Positions 9,763 to 18,670 of a DNA stretch of 64,000 nt are shown here, in pieces (the first letter of the stretch is position 1; each line of letters starts with the position of its first letter). Source of the stretch: Vibrio sp. PID17_43 (GTDB lineage Bacteria > Pseudomonadota > Gammaproteobacteria > Enterobacterales > Vibrionaceae); NCBI RefSeq assembly GCF_002608565.1, contig NZ_LIXM01000011.1:1-64000 (forward strand), in the 5' to 3' direction. The notes under the pieces are model-generated. The model did no database searches, was not told the origin of the DNA, and saw only the letters and a list, made by a program, of their open reading frames with translations. Made by a program: the position numbers and the translations under genes.

Positions 9763-10767
9763 ATGGTCAACAAACGAAATGAGGATTGTGAGCCAATGAT
9801 TACGACAACATCGCTTGCAAAGTACCAAGAGAACGAAAATGCAGTTTTAGTAGCTGGTCATCAAACTAGAAATCCTGCTATTTCGTATTTACAAAGTTTG
9901 CCGAGTCGTAAAAGCCGACGCACCGTTGCATCATGTCTCAACTCATCTGTTCGACATTTTGGAGGTAAAGATATTCAAAATTGGGTATGGCACGAACTCA
10001 GTAATGTCCACTTGAGATTTATCGTTGATAAGCTTTTAGAACTGGGTCGTGCACCAAGGACTATAAATCTTTACTTAGCCGCATTAAAGGGCGTTGCTAA
10101 CGAAGCTTTCATGATGAAACTTATTTCTTCAGACACCCTAGCTCTGATCAGAATGGTTAAATCAGTTAAAGGTCATCGTATTCCCAAAGGCCGCTCTTTA
10201 GACAACGATGAAATAGATAAGATATTTCATCACCTCGATCAGAAATTAGACGTAATAGCCATACGTGACGCAGCGATAATCAGTTTAATGTTAGGTGCAG
10301 GATTAAGAAGAAGCGAAGTTGTTGCGCTTGATTTCGCACATCTGTCATTTCGAGATATGTCATTGATCGTACATGGAAAAGGAAATAAACAAAGGCGAGT
10401 TTACCTACCAGCTCAAAGTTGGGAGCGGATAATGCAATGGATTGAAAAAGTGAGAGGTGAGTACCTCGGACCTTTGTTTACCCGTATCAGACGTCACAAT
10501 GACGTGACACAAAACCGGCTGTCCGATCAGGCGATATACTATGTTTTACAGCGCCGCCGTGAGCTAGCAATGATACAAGATGCGTTCGCTCCCCATGATT
10601 TACGCCGAACTTTTGCCTCCGGTATGCTGGAATGTGGTGAGGATCTAGGTACATTAAAAGACGCCTTAGGGCATGCGAGTATTACTACAACGCAGCAATA
10701 TGACCATCGCCACTTGGAGCGATTAAAAGATGCGAGGGTACGATTAAATACACGCTTTAAACTATAG
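9763..10767 (+). CDS. tyrosine-type site-specific recombinase/integrase
   Basis: About 334 residues. The N-terminal SAM-like core-binding domain (about 40-140) is followed by a catalytic domain with the expected residues: Arg in GAGLRRSEV, Lys in GKGNKQRRV, HxxR in PHDLRRTF, His in LGHASITTTQQY, and the Tyr nucleophile in that last motif. It lacks the extra helix region typical of integron integrases, so it is a Xer/phage-like recombinase rather than IntI. An upstream GTG at 9748 and a downstream ATG at 9796 are alternative starts. AAGG five bases before the ATG at 9763 favours this one. It ends only 9 bp from the convergent O-antigen-ligase gene. No attachment sites were identified. Confidence 0.85.
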   Translation: MVNKRNEDCEPMITTTSLAKYQENENAVLVAGHQTRNPAISYLQSLPSRKSRRTVASCLNSSVRHFGGKDIQNWVWHELSNVHLRFIVDKLLELGRAPRTINLYLAALKGVANEAFMMKLISSDTLALIRMVKSVKGHRIPKGRSLDNDEIDKIFHHLDQKLDVIAIRDAAIISLMLGAGLRRSEVVALDFAHLSFRDMSLIVHGKGNKQRRVYLPAQSWERIMQWIEKVRGEYLGPLFTRIRRHNDVTQNRLSDQAIYYVLQRRRELAMIQDAFAPHDLRRTFASGMLECGEDLGTLKDALGHASITTTQQYDHRHLERLKDARVRLNTRFKL

Positions 10768-10776
10768 GAGAAATTT

Positions 10777-12075
10777 TTAAAGTGCAGTGATACGCTCCGT
10801 ATTAATTTGCATTTGTGATTCTTTTTTTAGAGTAGATAAACAAATAATCATAGCAAGAAGTACATAAAACAGTTCAAAATATGCCATCGATACAGCTGCT
10901 CCTGACACACAATAAGCCGTCAACGAAACTTTTATCATTCGTGCTAATTTAGACTGCCAATGACCTTTAAAGTATTTTTCAATTGATGATAGCTTCAAAA
11001 AGGCCAAAATGATGATCATCAAAAACAAAAATAGACCAACGAAGCCGTGATCTCCTAGCACTTGAAAATAGATACTGTGTGCCGCCCAACCTTTATCACC
11101 CGGAGGCGCAGATCGAATAAAACTTAATTTGTCAAAATCATACGCTAAATCTCGCCAAATATAGCCATATTGAGGTGCTCGGAATCCACCGCCAATAAGT
11201 GGCCTCTCTAACGCCATAAGGGTGTGTATTTTCCAAGAAACGAGTCGAGTAGCGAAAGATCCGTCGCTTTCAGCAGTTTGAATGGTTTCCATACGTTCAA
11301 ACCATTTGTCTGGGAGTAGATCTATAGCAATGAAACTTAATGCGGCAAATCCAACAGTCGCAAGTAATTTTTTTTCAGATTTGACCCAAAAATATGCACC
11401 AACAATTAACAGGCCAATAAAGCCACCACGGGATTTTGTACCTAAAACAGCCAGAACACATACAAATATAAGCCCTATGAGACCTATTCTTAGCCACTTT
11501 TCCGGTGTATAAGAAATTAAATAAATAAGCAATGGTATCGCCATAAGAATAGCTAATGCCATATGGTTGTTATCGCCTAAAATATGACCATAAGCTCCGT
11601 GGACCTGGTGAAAGCCACCAGATTTTATGAACTTCAAACCTTCAACAAGTGCAAAAAAACCAATCGATAGAGCAATGATCCATATCAATAGGTTGAAGTG
11701 ATTGATATTTCTAACTGTTAAATAAATAAATATAAACAGCAGAATAACTTTGAAAAAGTTATCCCATATAATCCATGAAACAGATGGTGGTATCAAAGTC
11801 ATACTTGTTGTTATTGTCGTATGTAAGAAAAATATCAAAACTAAAAAAAACAGAGAGTCGAAATGAACACTTGGCTTTTGTTTGTAAAAGGCGTAAGCGA
11901 TAATCGCACTTCCAGCAAATATTACGTTGTATCTGATAGCTTCAGCGAATCCGTATAGCCAGTATATGGGAACAAATATTCCTGACCACAACCAAATGGA
12001 TACAGCAATAAAAGGCTTTCTAAATGAAATGAATAAGATTATGGCAAAAAATATTATAAATACTAAGTCCCTCAT
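10777..12075 (-). CDS. O-antigen ligase/polymerase-like membrane protein, exosortase A-associated type
   Basis: A 432-residue polytopic protein with about eleven helices. A large periplasmic loop in the second half (about 265-340) contains ERPLIGGGFRAPQ and a conserved AAHSIYFQVLGDHGFVGL. The N-terminus (MRDLVFIIFFAII...RKPFIAVSIWLWSGIFVP) and HGAYGHILGDNNHMALA match the O-antigen-ligase-like proteins that accompany XrtA. Wzy/WaaL-fold enzymes polymerise or transfer polyprenyl-diphosphate-linked glycans in the periplasm. No other polymerase is visible in the window, so it may polymerise the EPS. The start overlaps the stop of the small upstream gene (TGATG), which indicates translational coupling. 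Confidence 0.85.
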   Translation of the reverse strand: MRDLVFIIFFAIILFISFRKPFIAVSIWLWSGIFVPIYWLYGFAEAIRYNVIFAGSAIIAYAFYKQKPSVHFDSLFFLVLIFFLHTTITTSMTLIPPSVSWIIWDNFFKVILLFIFIYLTVRNINHFNLLIWIIALSIGFFALVEGLKFIKSGGFHQVHGAYGHILGDNNHMALAILMAIPLLIYLISYTPEKWLRIGLIGLIFVCVLAVLGTKSRGGFIGLLIVGAYFWVKSEKKLLATVGFAALSFIAIDLLPDKWFERMETIQTAESDGSFATRLVSWKIHTLMALERPLIGGGFRAPQYGYIWRDLAYDFDKLSFIRSAPPGDKGWAAHSIYFQVLGDHGFVGLFLFLMIIILAFLKLSSIEKYFKGHWQSKLARMIKVSLTAYCVSGAAVSMAYFELFYVLLAMIICLSTLKKESQMQINTERITAL

Positions 12076-12161
12076 CAGTCTTCATCATCCTCAATTTTGT
12101 TCGCTCTAATACAGACGAAGACCACCATAACTAAGCAGCATGCAAATAAAAAGCTTTCCAT
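12075..12161 (-). CDS. 28-residue single-pass membrane peptide, translationally coupled
   Basis: A tiny gene fits exactly between the glycosyltransferase and the ligase. Its ATG at 12161 lies one base after the glycosyltransferase stop, and its TGA overlaps the ligase ATG. The product is one hydrophobic helix (FLFACCLVMVVFVCI) with a short tail, RANKIEDDED, that ends acidic. There is no strong ribosome binding site, so it would depend on coupling. The perfect fit at both ends argues for a real gene, but conservation in other genomes was not tested. It might assist the ligase in the membrane. Confidence 0.5.
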   Translation of the reverse strand: MESFLFACCLVMVVFVCIRANKIEDDED

Positions 12162-12162
12162 A

Positions 12163-13293
12163 CTAATTCGCTACCGTTTTATAGATAATATTGTATGCAT
12201 CTACCATCTTGTCTTGACTATAATCAGAAACAATTCTTTGTCTTGCTTTATTAGACATAGCATGGAGACGTTCTCTATCATTAAATAGGTCAATCATCTT
12301 CAGATAGTATGTATGTTTTTCATTGTTTTCCAAGCTTAGCCCTGTTTGTTCATTCAGGATTACTTCTTTAATTCCACCAACGGATGTCACAAGGTGAGGT
12401 AGTCCCATTGCCATAGATTCGAGAAGTGTCATCGGTATACCCTCAGCTATGGATGACATAACAAATACATCAAACATTCCATAATAATCTCTGACGTTTG
12501 TTTTTGAACCAGTAAATATCACTTTTCCTTTCAAACTTTCATTTTGTAAAGCTTGCTTTTCGAGTTTATCTTTATCAGGCCCACTACCAACGATAACAAG
12601 TAAGCAGTTGTCTTTGAAACTATTACTTTCTGAGCATGCCTGATAAAATTGTTCTATTAGAAAACATTGGTTTTTTATTGGATGTAGCCTAGATACATGA
12701 CCAAATACAAATTTATCTTTATAAATACCTTTATTGGTTTTACTTGCAAAGCTAGGGTTATAATATTTAGTATCGATCCCGTTCCTAATTAGATTCAACT
12801 TTTTAACTGGTAGACGGACATCATTTAACATCCAATTATGTAGGTCTAAGGAAACAGAAACGAAATGATTGATGAATGGACTCATTAACCGTCTCAATAT
12901 CTGGTACTTTTTTATACTTCCATGAATGTCATATGAGTCTCTTCCATGCTCAGCATGAATTCTAAGTGGGACGCTAGCTATACACGCTAGCCATTGATAT
13001 TCTATCGTAGATAAATTGTAACTATGCAGTATATCTGGTCTGATTTTTTTGATGAGATTAAACAACTTTAGATGTATTGAAAAATCATGACCTTTTGTCT
13101 TGTGTAGTGAGTAAAAGTTTGCGTGTTCTTCCACTTCATTAGCAAATGCACCAACTTCCGTCAGCGCAATAATACTGTGCCTATATTGTTCTTGATCTAG
13201 TGTTTTAATGCAGTCCGCGATCACTCGTTCCAAACCGCCGATATCGAAACTATAGACCAGATGACATACATGAATTCTTTCTTCCTTAACCAT
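12163..13293 (-). CDS. family 4 glycosyltransferase, XrtA/PEP-CTERM-associated type
   Basis: A 376-residue GT-B enzyme. The N-terminal donor-independent half begins IHVCHLVYSFDIGGLERVIADCI, with the glycine-rich GGLERV loop typical of the sugar transferases found with XrtA. The C-terminal half has HVSRLHPIKNQ and the EAEGIPMTLLESMAMGLP-like motif (here SSIAEGIPMTLLESMAMGLP) that binds the nucleotide sugar. It is first in the leftward trio of glycosyltransferase, small peptide and ligase. Its promoter should lie in the 146-bp divergent region shared with hddA. The sugar transferred is unknown. Confidence 0.85.
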   Translation of the reverse strand: MVKEERIHVCHLVYSFDIGGLERVIADCIKTLDQEQYRHSIIALTEVGAFANEVEEHANFYSLHKTKGHDFSIHLKLFNLIKKIRPDILHSYNLSTIEYQWLACIASVPLRIHAEHGRDSYDIHGSIKKYQILRRLMSPFINHFVSVSLDLHNWMLNDVRLPVKKLNLIRNGIDTKYYNPSFASKTNKGIYKDKFVFGHVSRLHPIKNQCFLIEQFYQACSESNSFKDNCLLVIVGSGPDKDKLEKQALQNESLKGKVIFTGSKTNVRDYYGMFDVFVMSSIAEGIPMTLLESMAMGLPHLVTSVGGIKEVILNEQTGLSLENNEKHTYYLKMIDLFNDRERLHAMSNKARQRIVSDYSQDKMVDAYNIIYKTVAN

Positions 13294-13439
13294 ACAATCA
13301 TTCTGTCTTTAATACATTCCATTGCCTAATGGTAACTCTAGGACTAGATTCGAAAATTTGCAAAATCATTGGTTATGGTCTTTAACTACATATGTTGGAC
13401 GTAAATATGCTGTATGACTTATTGGAAAAGGACTTAAAT

Positions 13440-14468
13440 ATGTTGGTAAGAGCACGTTCTCCCCTACGGTTAGGGATTGCCGGTGGCGGTACTGATATTT
13501 CTCCTTATTGCGATACATTCGGTGGGTGCGTATTAAACGCAACGATAGATATGTACGCCAATTGTACCATTGAGCTCAAGGAGCACCATGACGGTATCAC
13601 CTTTATCGCGCAAGATATCGAACAGAAATTTCATTCCCCATTAACGAATGAGCTACCGTTGAGTGGTGAACTACTATTGCACAAAGCAATCTACAATCGC
13701 ATTGTTCGTGAATTTAACAACAATGAACCTTTACCGGTAAAAGTCTATACATACTCTGATGCTCCTCCTGGTAGTGGGCTTGGCTCATCCTCAACAATGG
13801 TTGTGACGATAATTAGTGCTTATCAGCAATTATTAAATTTACCGCTTGGAGAGTATGACGTAGCCAGGCTTGCTTATGAAATTGAGCGTAAGGATTGTCA
13901 GCTATCTGGTGGTCGTCAAGACCAATATGCGACAACCTTTGGTGGTTTTAACTTTATGGAGTTTTATGACAACGAGCGTGTCATCGTTAATCCTTTGCGC
14001 ATCAGACAAAGCATATTGAATGAACTTGAAAGCCAAATTATTTTGTTCTTTACTGGTGTTTCGCGCTCTTCGGCTCGAATTATTGATGATCAGGTAAAGA
14101 CAACCAATTCTGAAGATAAAAAGCCTCTTCAAGCGATGCATGAAGTAAAACATTTAGCATACTCAATGAAAGAGTGCCTGCTCAAATCCAATATTGATGG
14201 TATGGCTGATCTTCTGAAGGATGCATGGAATGCGAAGAAATCAACATCGTCCGCTATTTCGACTCAACAAATAGAGTTAATTGAGGATAAAGTGCTTAGC
14301 GCTGGTGCAAAATCCATTAAAATATCTGGAGCCGGGGGCGGGGGATTCATGATGCTCTTTGTCGACCCTATTCGACGATTAGATGTAGAAAGAGCATTGA
14401 ATGAATTAGATGGGCATATACAGCCCTTCCGTTTCACCCAGCAAGGAACACAATCATGGACAGTCTAG
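13440..14468 (+). CDS. hddA: D-glycero-alpha-D-manno-heptose 7-phosphate kinase
   Basis: A 342-residue GHMP-family kinase. The N-terminus RARSPLRLGIAGGGTDISPYC is typical of HddA. The ATP loop is PPGSGLGSSSTMVV near residues 112-125, and the C-terminal GHMP motif is KISGAGGGGFMML. An upstream ATG at 13392 is in frame, but AAAGGAC before the ATG at 13440 and the family N-terminus support the later start. It phosphorylates heptose 7-phosphate at C1 on the way to GDP-D-glycero-D-manno-heptose. It overlaps gmhA by 13 bp, and hddC follows. The same gene trio occurs in Campylobacter capsule loci. No GmhB phosphatase gene is visible here. Confidence 0.9.
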   Translation: MLVRARSPLRLGIAGGGTDISPYCDTFGGCVLNATIDMYANCTIELKEHHDGITFIAQDIEQKFHSPLTNELPLSGELLLHKAIYNRIVREFNNNEPLPVKVYTYSDAPPGSGLGSSSTMVVTIISAYQQLLNLPLGEYDVARLAYEIERKDCQLSGGRQDQYATTFGGFNFMEFYDNERVIVNPLRIRQSILNELESQIILFFTGVSRSSARIIDDQVKTTNSEDKKPLQAMHEVKHLAYSMKECLLKSNIDGMADLLKDAWNAKKSTSSAISTQQIELIEDKVLSAGAKSIKISGAGGGGFMMLFVDPIRRLDVERALNELDGHIQPFRFTQQGTQSWTV

Positions 14469-15046
14469 AGTTTATACAGCAACACATTGCTGAATCCATT
14501 GAAACTAAGCAGGCGCTACTTTCATGCCTTTCGATAAATGAAAACATTGTTCAAGCGGCGAAAACCTGTTTGGCCGCCTATCAAAATGGACAAAAAATTC
14601 TGGTGGCTGGCAATGGAGGCAGCGCAGCTGATGCTCAACACATTGCCGCAGAGTTTGTGAGCCGTTTTGAGTTTGATCGGCCCGGTTTGCCAGCTCTTGC
14701 CCTAACGACTGACACTTCCATATTAACTGCAATAGGCAATGACTACGGTTTCGAAAGGTTGTTTTCACGTCAGATTGAAGCCAATGGCATGGCTGGTGAC
14801 ATATTTATAGGCATCAGTACATCCGGCAATTCTCCAAATATATTGGCTGCATTTGAATCCGCGAAACAGAATGGATTAACGACAATTGGCTTGGCGGGAG
14901 TTGGAGGAAAGATTCAAGATGCATGTGATATCTGTATAAGCGTTCCATCCTCACATACGCCACGAATACAAGAAAGCCATATTCTCATTGGTCATATAAT
15001 TTGTGCTTACGTAGAAGAGGAACTTTTCCGTGCAAAGTATGGATAG
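14456..15046 (+). CDS. gmhA: phosphoheptose isomerase (sedoheptulose 7-phosphate isomerase)
   Basis: A 196-residue SIS-domain protein, the usual GmhA length. It shows AGNGGSAADAQHIAAEFVSRF near residues 50-70 and GISTSGNSPNILAA near 120-133, both sugar-phosphate binding, with the metal/active-site residues of the family (His in the AQH segment, C-terminal ESHILIGHIIC). It converts sedoheptulose 7-phosphate to D-glycero-D-manno-heptose 7-phosphate in the cytoplasm. Overlaps with both hddA and hddC indicate one operon. This copy is probably dedicated to the polysaccharide, because LPS heptose synthesis normally has its own gmhA elsewhere. Confidence 0.93.
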   Translation: MDSLEFIQQHIAESIETKQALLSCLSINENIVQAAKTCLAAYQNGQKILVAGNGGSAADAQHIAAEFVSRFEFDRPGLPALALTTDTSILTAIGNDYGFERLFSRQIEANGMAGDIFIGISTSGNSPNILAAFESAKQNGLTTIGLAGVGGKIQDACDICISVPSSHTPRIQESHILIGHIICAYVEEELFRAKYG

Positions 15047-15767
15047 CATTACCGCGATAATCCTCTGTGGCGGGTTGGGGACGAGGTTGCGCTCAATAAG
15101 CGGTCAGTTACCTAAGCCGATGGTCAGTGTCGCTGAGCGCCCATTTCTGGAGTATATACTTGATTACCTGATAGAGCAGGGTGTGACAAAAGTCATATTA
15201 GCGGTGTCTTACCAAAAAGAGGTCATTATTGAGCACTTTGGTTGTAAATATAAAAGTCTAGATATCACATACTCTGTTGAGTCTACTCCTCTTGGTACTG
15301 GTGGAGCAATCAAGCAAGCTATGGGGCATTTATCCCAGCCTACTGAGCAGCTCGCACTCATTATTAATGGCGACACCTTAGTTGAGTATGACCTGACTGA
15401 CATGTACGCCAAAAGTACAGTCAAAAACGCAGATCTTGTTATGTCATTAATAAGCATTGAAGACACAAGCCGCTATGGACGGGTAAAGGTGTGCGATGAA
15501 AAAATAACGGACTTTGAAGAAAAGAAGAGTGGTCATTTTGGATTAATTAATGCCGGAGTCTACTTGTTTCACTCTCGTCTTTGTAATGAGCTCCCGCCGC
15601 AATCGTCGTTTTCTTTTGAACGCGATTTTTTGGATAACGTTATCCATACACACAATGTATTACCATCTATCTCTGATGGCTACTTTATCGATATTGGCGT
15701 TCCCGAGGACTATCGAAAAGCTCAATTGGACTTTACCAAGTTTAACGAAAATGTAGGAAACGCATGA
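15030..15767 (+). CDS. hddC: D-glycero-D-manno-heptose 1-phosphate guanylyltransferase
   Basis: A 245-residue nucleotidyltransferase with the signature ILCGGLGTRLRSISGQLPKP and the metal-binding Asp in INGDTLVEYD. The product class is inferred from position after hddA and gmhA, where HddC normally sits; the fold alone would also fit other sugar-1-phosphate nucleotidyltransferases. AGAGGAAC about 8 bases before the GTG at 15030 supports this start over an ATG at 15039. It overlaps the gmhA stop. It would form GDP-heptose, the donor for a heptosyltransferase of the EPS. Confidence 0.85.
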   Translation: MQSMDSITAIILCGGLGTRLRSISGQLPKPMVSVAERPFLEYILDYLIEQGVTKVILAVSYQKEVIIEHFGCKYKSLDITYSVESTPLGTGGAIKQAMGHLSQPTEQLALIINGDTLVEYDLTDMYAKSTVKNADLVMSLISIEDTSRYGRVKVCDEKITDFEEKKSGHFGLINAGVYLFHSRLCNELPPQSSFSFERDFLDNVIHTHNVLPSISDGYFIDIGVPEDYRKAQLDFTKFNENVGNA

Positions 15768-15865
15768 CGCTTGTTGATTTTTATGACGGGAACATTGTTG
15801 GGTTAATTGAGTGAGTGTAATCACTCTTCATACTCTTTTAATCGACTTCGAACACATTCACAAAC

Positions 15866-16825
15866 ATGGAAAGCACAGTGATAAATTTTCTTAACGGTTT
15901 GATCAAAAGACGCAACATTATTAAGTTTAATAAAGTGTTGTCAAATGTAATTGATACCCCTCCTATCTGTAGTTCCGATACTTCAGATGTACTTTTGGTT
16001 TCACAAGTACACCATGCTGCAGTGAAAATGTCATTGGTTGCAATTAAGTCTTTTGTCCAGAAATTCGGTAAGTGCAAAATTGAACTGATTGATGACGGGA
16101 GTTTAACCAACGACGACGTATTTTTATTGCGGAAACATATAATAGATGTCTCAATAATCGACATTAACGAGATCGAAACCTTCAGTTGTCCTCGAGGGGG
16201 GACATGGGAAAGGCTTTGTTATTTATTAAAAAGAACTGATTATTACTATGTCATTCAGCTCGATAGTGACACCGTCACTATTGGTGCGTTATCAGAGATC
16301 CGAGAGCAAGTAAATAATAACCAAGGCTTTACTATTGGTAGCCCAATGTTTCCTGATCCTGTTCCAATTGACTACATGGCTCAATTGGCAAGGAGTTGGA
16401 ATAATAACCATGTGCAAGCAAAAGCGGAAATGAATCTAACGGCGCTTAAGGTGTTGAACGCTAGCCATTACTTAAGAGGATGCTCTGCATTTGCAGGTTT
16501 TCCTAAGGGGTCTAATTTACTGACATTACTGCCAGAAGTATCTAAAATCATGGAAGGAAAGCTAGGGAAAGATACATGGTCTGAGTGGGGAACCGAGCAA
16601 TTTTCTAGTAACGTGATGCAATCATTATGTGAAAACAGCCAAGTTCTAAAATGGCCAAAATATCATAATCATGGTTTTCCGAACTTTGAAACCAAACAGT
16701 CAGGGTTAGCAGGGTATTTAGGCAAAGTCTCTTTAATTCACTTTATAGGCCCAACTAGATTCTCTAACGATCTCTATACAAAAACCGTTAAGCACACCAT
16801 ACAAAATTTAGGGCAAACATTATAG
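15866..16825 (+). CDS. putative GT-A-fold glycosyltransferase
   Basis: A 319-residue soluble protein. Features supporting a glycosyltransferase are the early ELIDDGSL segment and a DxD-type motif in YVIQLDSDTVT near residue 132, with downstream GCSAFAGFPKGSN. I do not recognise a specific family; it resembles GT8-like or other nucleotide-diphospho-sugar transferases. There is no clear ribosome binding site before the ATG. It lies between the heptose genes and the HAD-UbiA gene on the same strand and is probably part of the same transcript. Confidence 0.6.
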   Translation: MESTVINFLNGLIKRRNIIKFNKVLSNVIDTPPICSSDTSDVLLVSQVHHAAVKMSLVAIKSFVQKFGKCKIELIDDGSLTNDDVFLLRKHIIDVSIIDINEIETFSCPRGGTWERLCYLLKRTDYYYVIQLDSDTVTIGALSEIREQVNNNQGFTIGSPMFPDPVPIDYMAQLARSWNNNHVQAKAEMNLTALKVLNASHYLRGCSAFAGFPKGSNLLTLLPEVSKIMEGKLGKDTWSEWGTEQFSSNVMQSLCENSQVLKWPKYHNHGFPNFETKQSGLAGYLGKVSLIHFIGPTRFSNDLYTKTVKHTIQNLGQTL

Positions 16826-16880
16826 ATTAAATTTTATACGGTTATACAAATAACAGTTTCGATATCAACGTGGGTACGTT

Positions 16881-18305
16881 ATGGACAACAATGAATGTTA
16901 TCCGATGTTTGTAGACTTGGATGGCACCTACACCAAAACTGATTTGCTATTTGAGAGTTTTATAGTCGCTTTCAAAAAAAATCCGCTCATCGCTTTTTAC
17001 TGCTTTTTTTGGCTGCTCAAAGGCAGATCATATATCAAGTATCAACTTTCTGAGCGTGCCGAGCTTGATTTAAGGTCTCTACCGTTAAACCAGGAGCTTA
17101 ACTCTTTTCTCCAAGAAGAGAAGAGCAAAGGGAGGAAGATATACCTTGCTACTGCGTCAAACGAAAAGTACGCGAGAGAAATTGTTAGCCAACATGATAT
17201 TTTTTATGATTGTATTAGCAGCAACAAAAATGAAAATTTAAAAGGGAAAACCAAACTTAAGAAGATAGAAAACATAAGTAAAAAATTTTCTTACGCGGGC
17301 AATGATGTTATAGATTTTGAAATATTTGAACATGCGGAGCAAAGTGTACTGGTCAATCCTACTTATCAGGCAAAACGGAAAGCGCTGCAATTTCGAGTTG
17401 ACAAAACGTTTGATGTTCAACAACCAAGTATGCGGGTTTGGTTTAAGCAGCTCAGGACCTATCAATGGTTGAAGAACCTACTTATTTTCGTCCCACTGGT
17501 CGTTTCTGGTACATTCGAAGATCTCAATAATATTAGCACCGCCATCTATGCATTTTTCGCATTTAGTTTCTTAGCATCATCAACTTATATTCTCAACGAC
17601 CTTTTGGATATAGAATCAGACAGAGCCCATCGGATAAAGAAACACCGTCCTTTAGCTGCTGGAGTGATCAGCATCAAAAGCAGTGTTATTGTAGGCATAG
17701 TATTCCTTCTTATTGCATCTTTCATTTCAATTTTTATTGGTTATCAGTTTGCTCTCATTTTATTTTCGTACTTGATTTTAACCGTTTTGTATTCTTTTAA
17801 AGTCAAACAATATGTCGGTATGGACGTCGTGACACTTGCCCTACTTTACACGATTAGAATACTTGCTGGTGCTGCAGCCATAAATGTCGTTGCTTCTTTC
17901 TGGTTGTTAGCTTTTTCGATATTCATTTTTCTTAGTTTAGCGTTAGTTAAACGATGCTCTGAAATTCAAACTATGGAAGTAGATGGCCAAAAAAGCGTAA
18001 AAGGCCGAGATTATTCACCTAAAGACTACTCTGTATTGATCAGCTTTGGTGCCTCTTCTGCGTTATTGTCAGTACTTATGTTCTGCTTCTATATCAATAA
18101 CAATGTACTTACAGACCAATACCAACAACCGGATATACTCTGGTTGATTGTGCCGGCTCTATGCTATTGGTTAATGAGAATGTGGATAAAAACCCATCGA
18201 GGAGAAATGCATCATGACCCCATAATATTCTCGCTGAGAGATAGGGGTAGCATAATCACTATAGGTTTTTGTGGACTAGTATCAATAGCGGCGCAAGTAC
18301 TATGA
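16881..18305 (+). CDS. HAD phosphatase-UbiA prenyltransferase fusion
   Basis: A 474-residue fusion. Residues 1-170 are a HAD hydrolase (DLDGTYTK with the nucleophile Asp12 and acid Asp14, then AGNDVIDFEIF). Residues about 190-474 form a UbiA-type membrane prenyltransferase with NDLLDIESDRAHRIKKHRP near 239-257 (first Asp-rich motif) and about eight helices. Related enzymes move phosphoribose from PRPP to polyprenyl phosphate, with a HAD partner removing a phosphate. A lipid-linked pentose donor is thus a reasonable inference. It overlaps the EamA-like transporter gene by ATGA, which fits a flippase for the product. Confidence 0.82.
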   Translation: MDNNECYPMFVDLDGTYTKTDLLFESFIVAFKKNPLIAFYCFFWLLKGRSYIKYQLSERAELDLRSLPLNQELNSFLQEEKSKGRKIYLATASNEKYAREIVSQHDIFYDCISSNKNENLKGKTKLKKIENISKKFSYAGNDVIDFEIFEHAEQSVLVNPTYQAKRKALQFRVDKTFDVQQPSMRVWFKQLRTYQWLKNLLIFVPLVVSGTFEDLNNISTAIYAFFAFSFLASSTYILNDLLDIESDRAHRIKKHRPLAAGVISIKSSVIVGIVFLLIASFISIFIGYQFALILFSYLILTVLYSFKVKQYVGMDVVTLALLYTIRILAGAAAINVVASFWLLAFSIFIFLSLALVKRCSEIQTMEVDGQKSVKGRDYSPKDYSVLISFGASSALLSVLMFCFYINNNVLTDQYQQPDILWLIVPALCYWLMRMWIKTHRGEMHHDPIIFSLRDRGSIITIGFCGLVSIAAQVL

Positions 18306-18670
18306 ATGTTATCTCTATTATATTAATTTTATTTAGCGTTTCTTTATCTGTTTTAGCACAGATTTTATTGAAACAGGGGATGTCAAATCCAACGGTTCAC
18401 GATTCATTCAGCCTTGGAGTTTTTTCAGGTGTTACAACTGTTTTAACGAATATTTTTGTCCTGGGGGGCCTATTATCCTATGTCTCCAGTGCGGCTATTT
18501 GGTTAGGCGTATTAGCAAAGGTAGATGTTAGCAAAGCGTATCCATTCGTCGGTTTAGGCTTTATCGGTACAATGCTGTTTGCGTATTGGTTTTTAAATGA
18601 ACCCTTAACCATAAATAAGACAACTGGAACACTGTTGATACTTGCCGGTGTATTTTTAATCTCAAAATAG
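18302..18670 (+). CDS. small EamA/SMR-like four-helix transporter (ArnE-like)
   Basis: A 122-residue protein with four predicted helices. It includes LAQILLKQGM in helix 1 and SKAYPFVGLGFIGTMLFAYWFLNEPLTINKTTGTLLILAGVFLIS at the C-terminal pair, characteristic of ArnE/ArnF and related half-size EamA transporters that flip polyprenyl-linked sugars. The ATG overlaps the stop of the HAD-UbiA gene (ATGA), so the two are translationally coupled. I infer that it carries the polyprenyl-phosphate sugar across the inner membrane. Such proteins usually act as dimers. Confidence 0.78.
   Translation: MNVISIILILFSVSLSVLAQILLKQGMSNPTVHDSFSLGVFSGVTTVLTNIFVLGGLLSYVSSAAIWLGVLAKVDVSKAYPFVGLGFIGTMLFAYWFLNEPLTINKTTGTLLILAGVFLISK

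Noticed and set aside
9763..10767. Tyrosine recombinase considered as the integron integrase IntI, given the attC site at the left edge
   Set aside because: The catalytic region lacks the extra IntI-specific segment and the typical IntI motifs, no attI site or cassette array adjoins it, and it lies 9.5 kb from the attC site.
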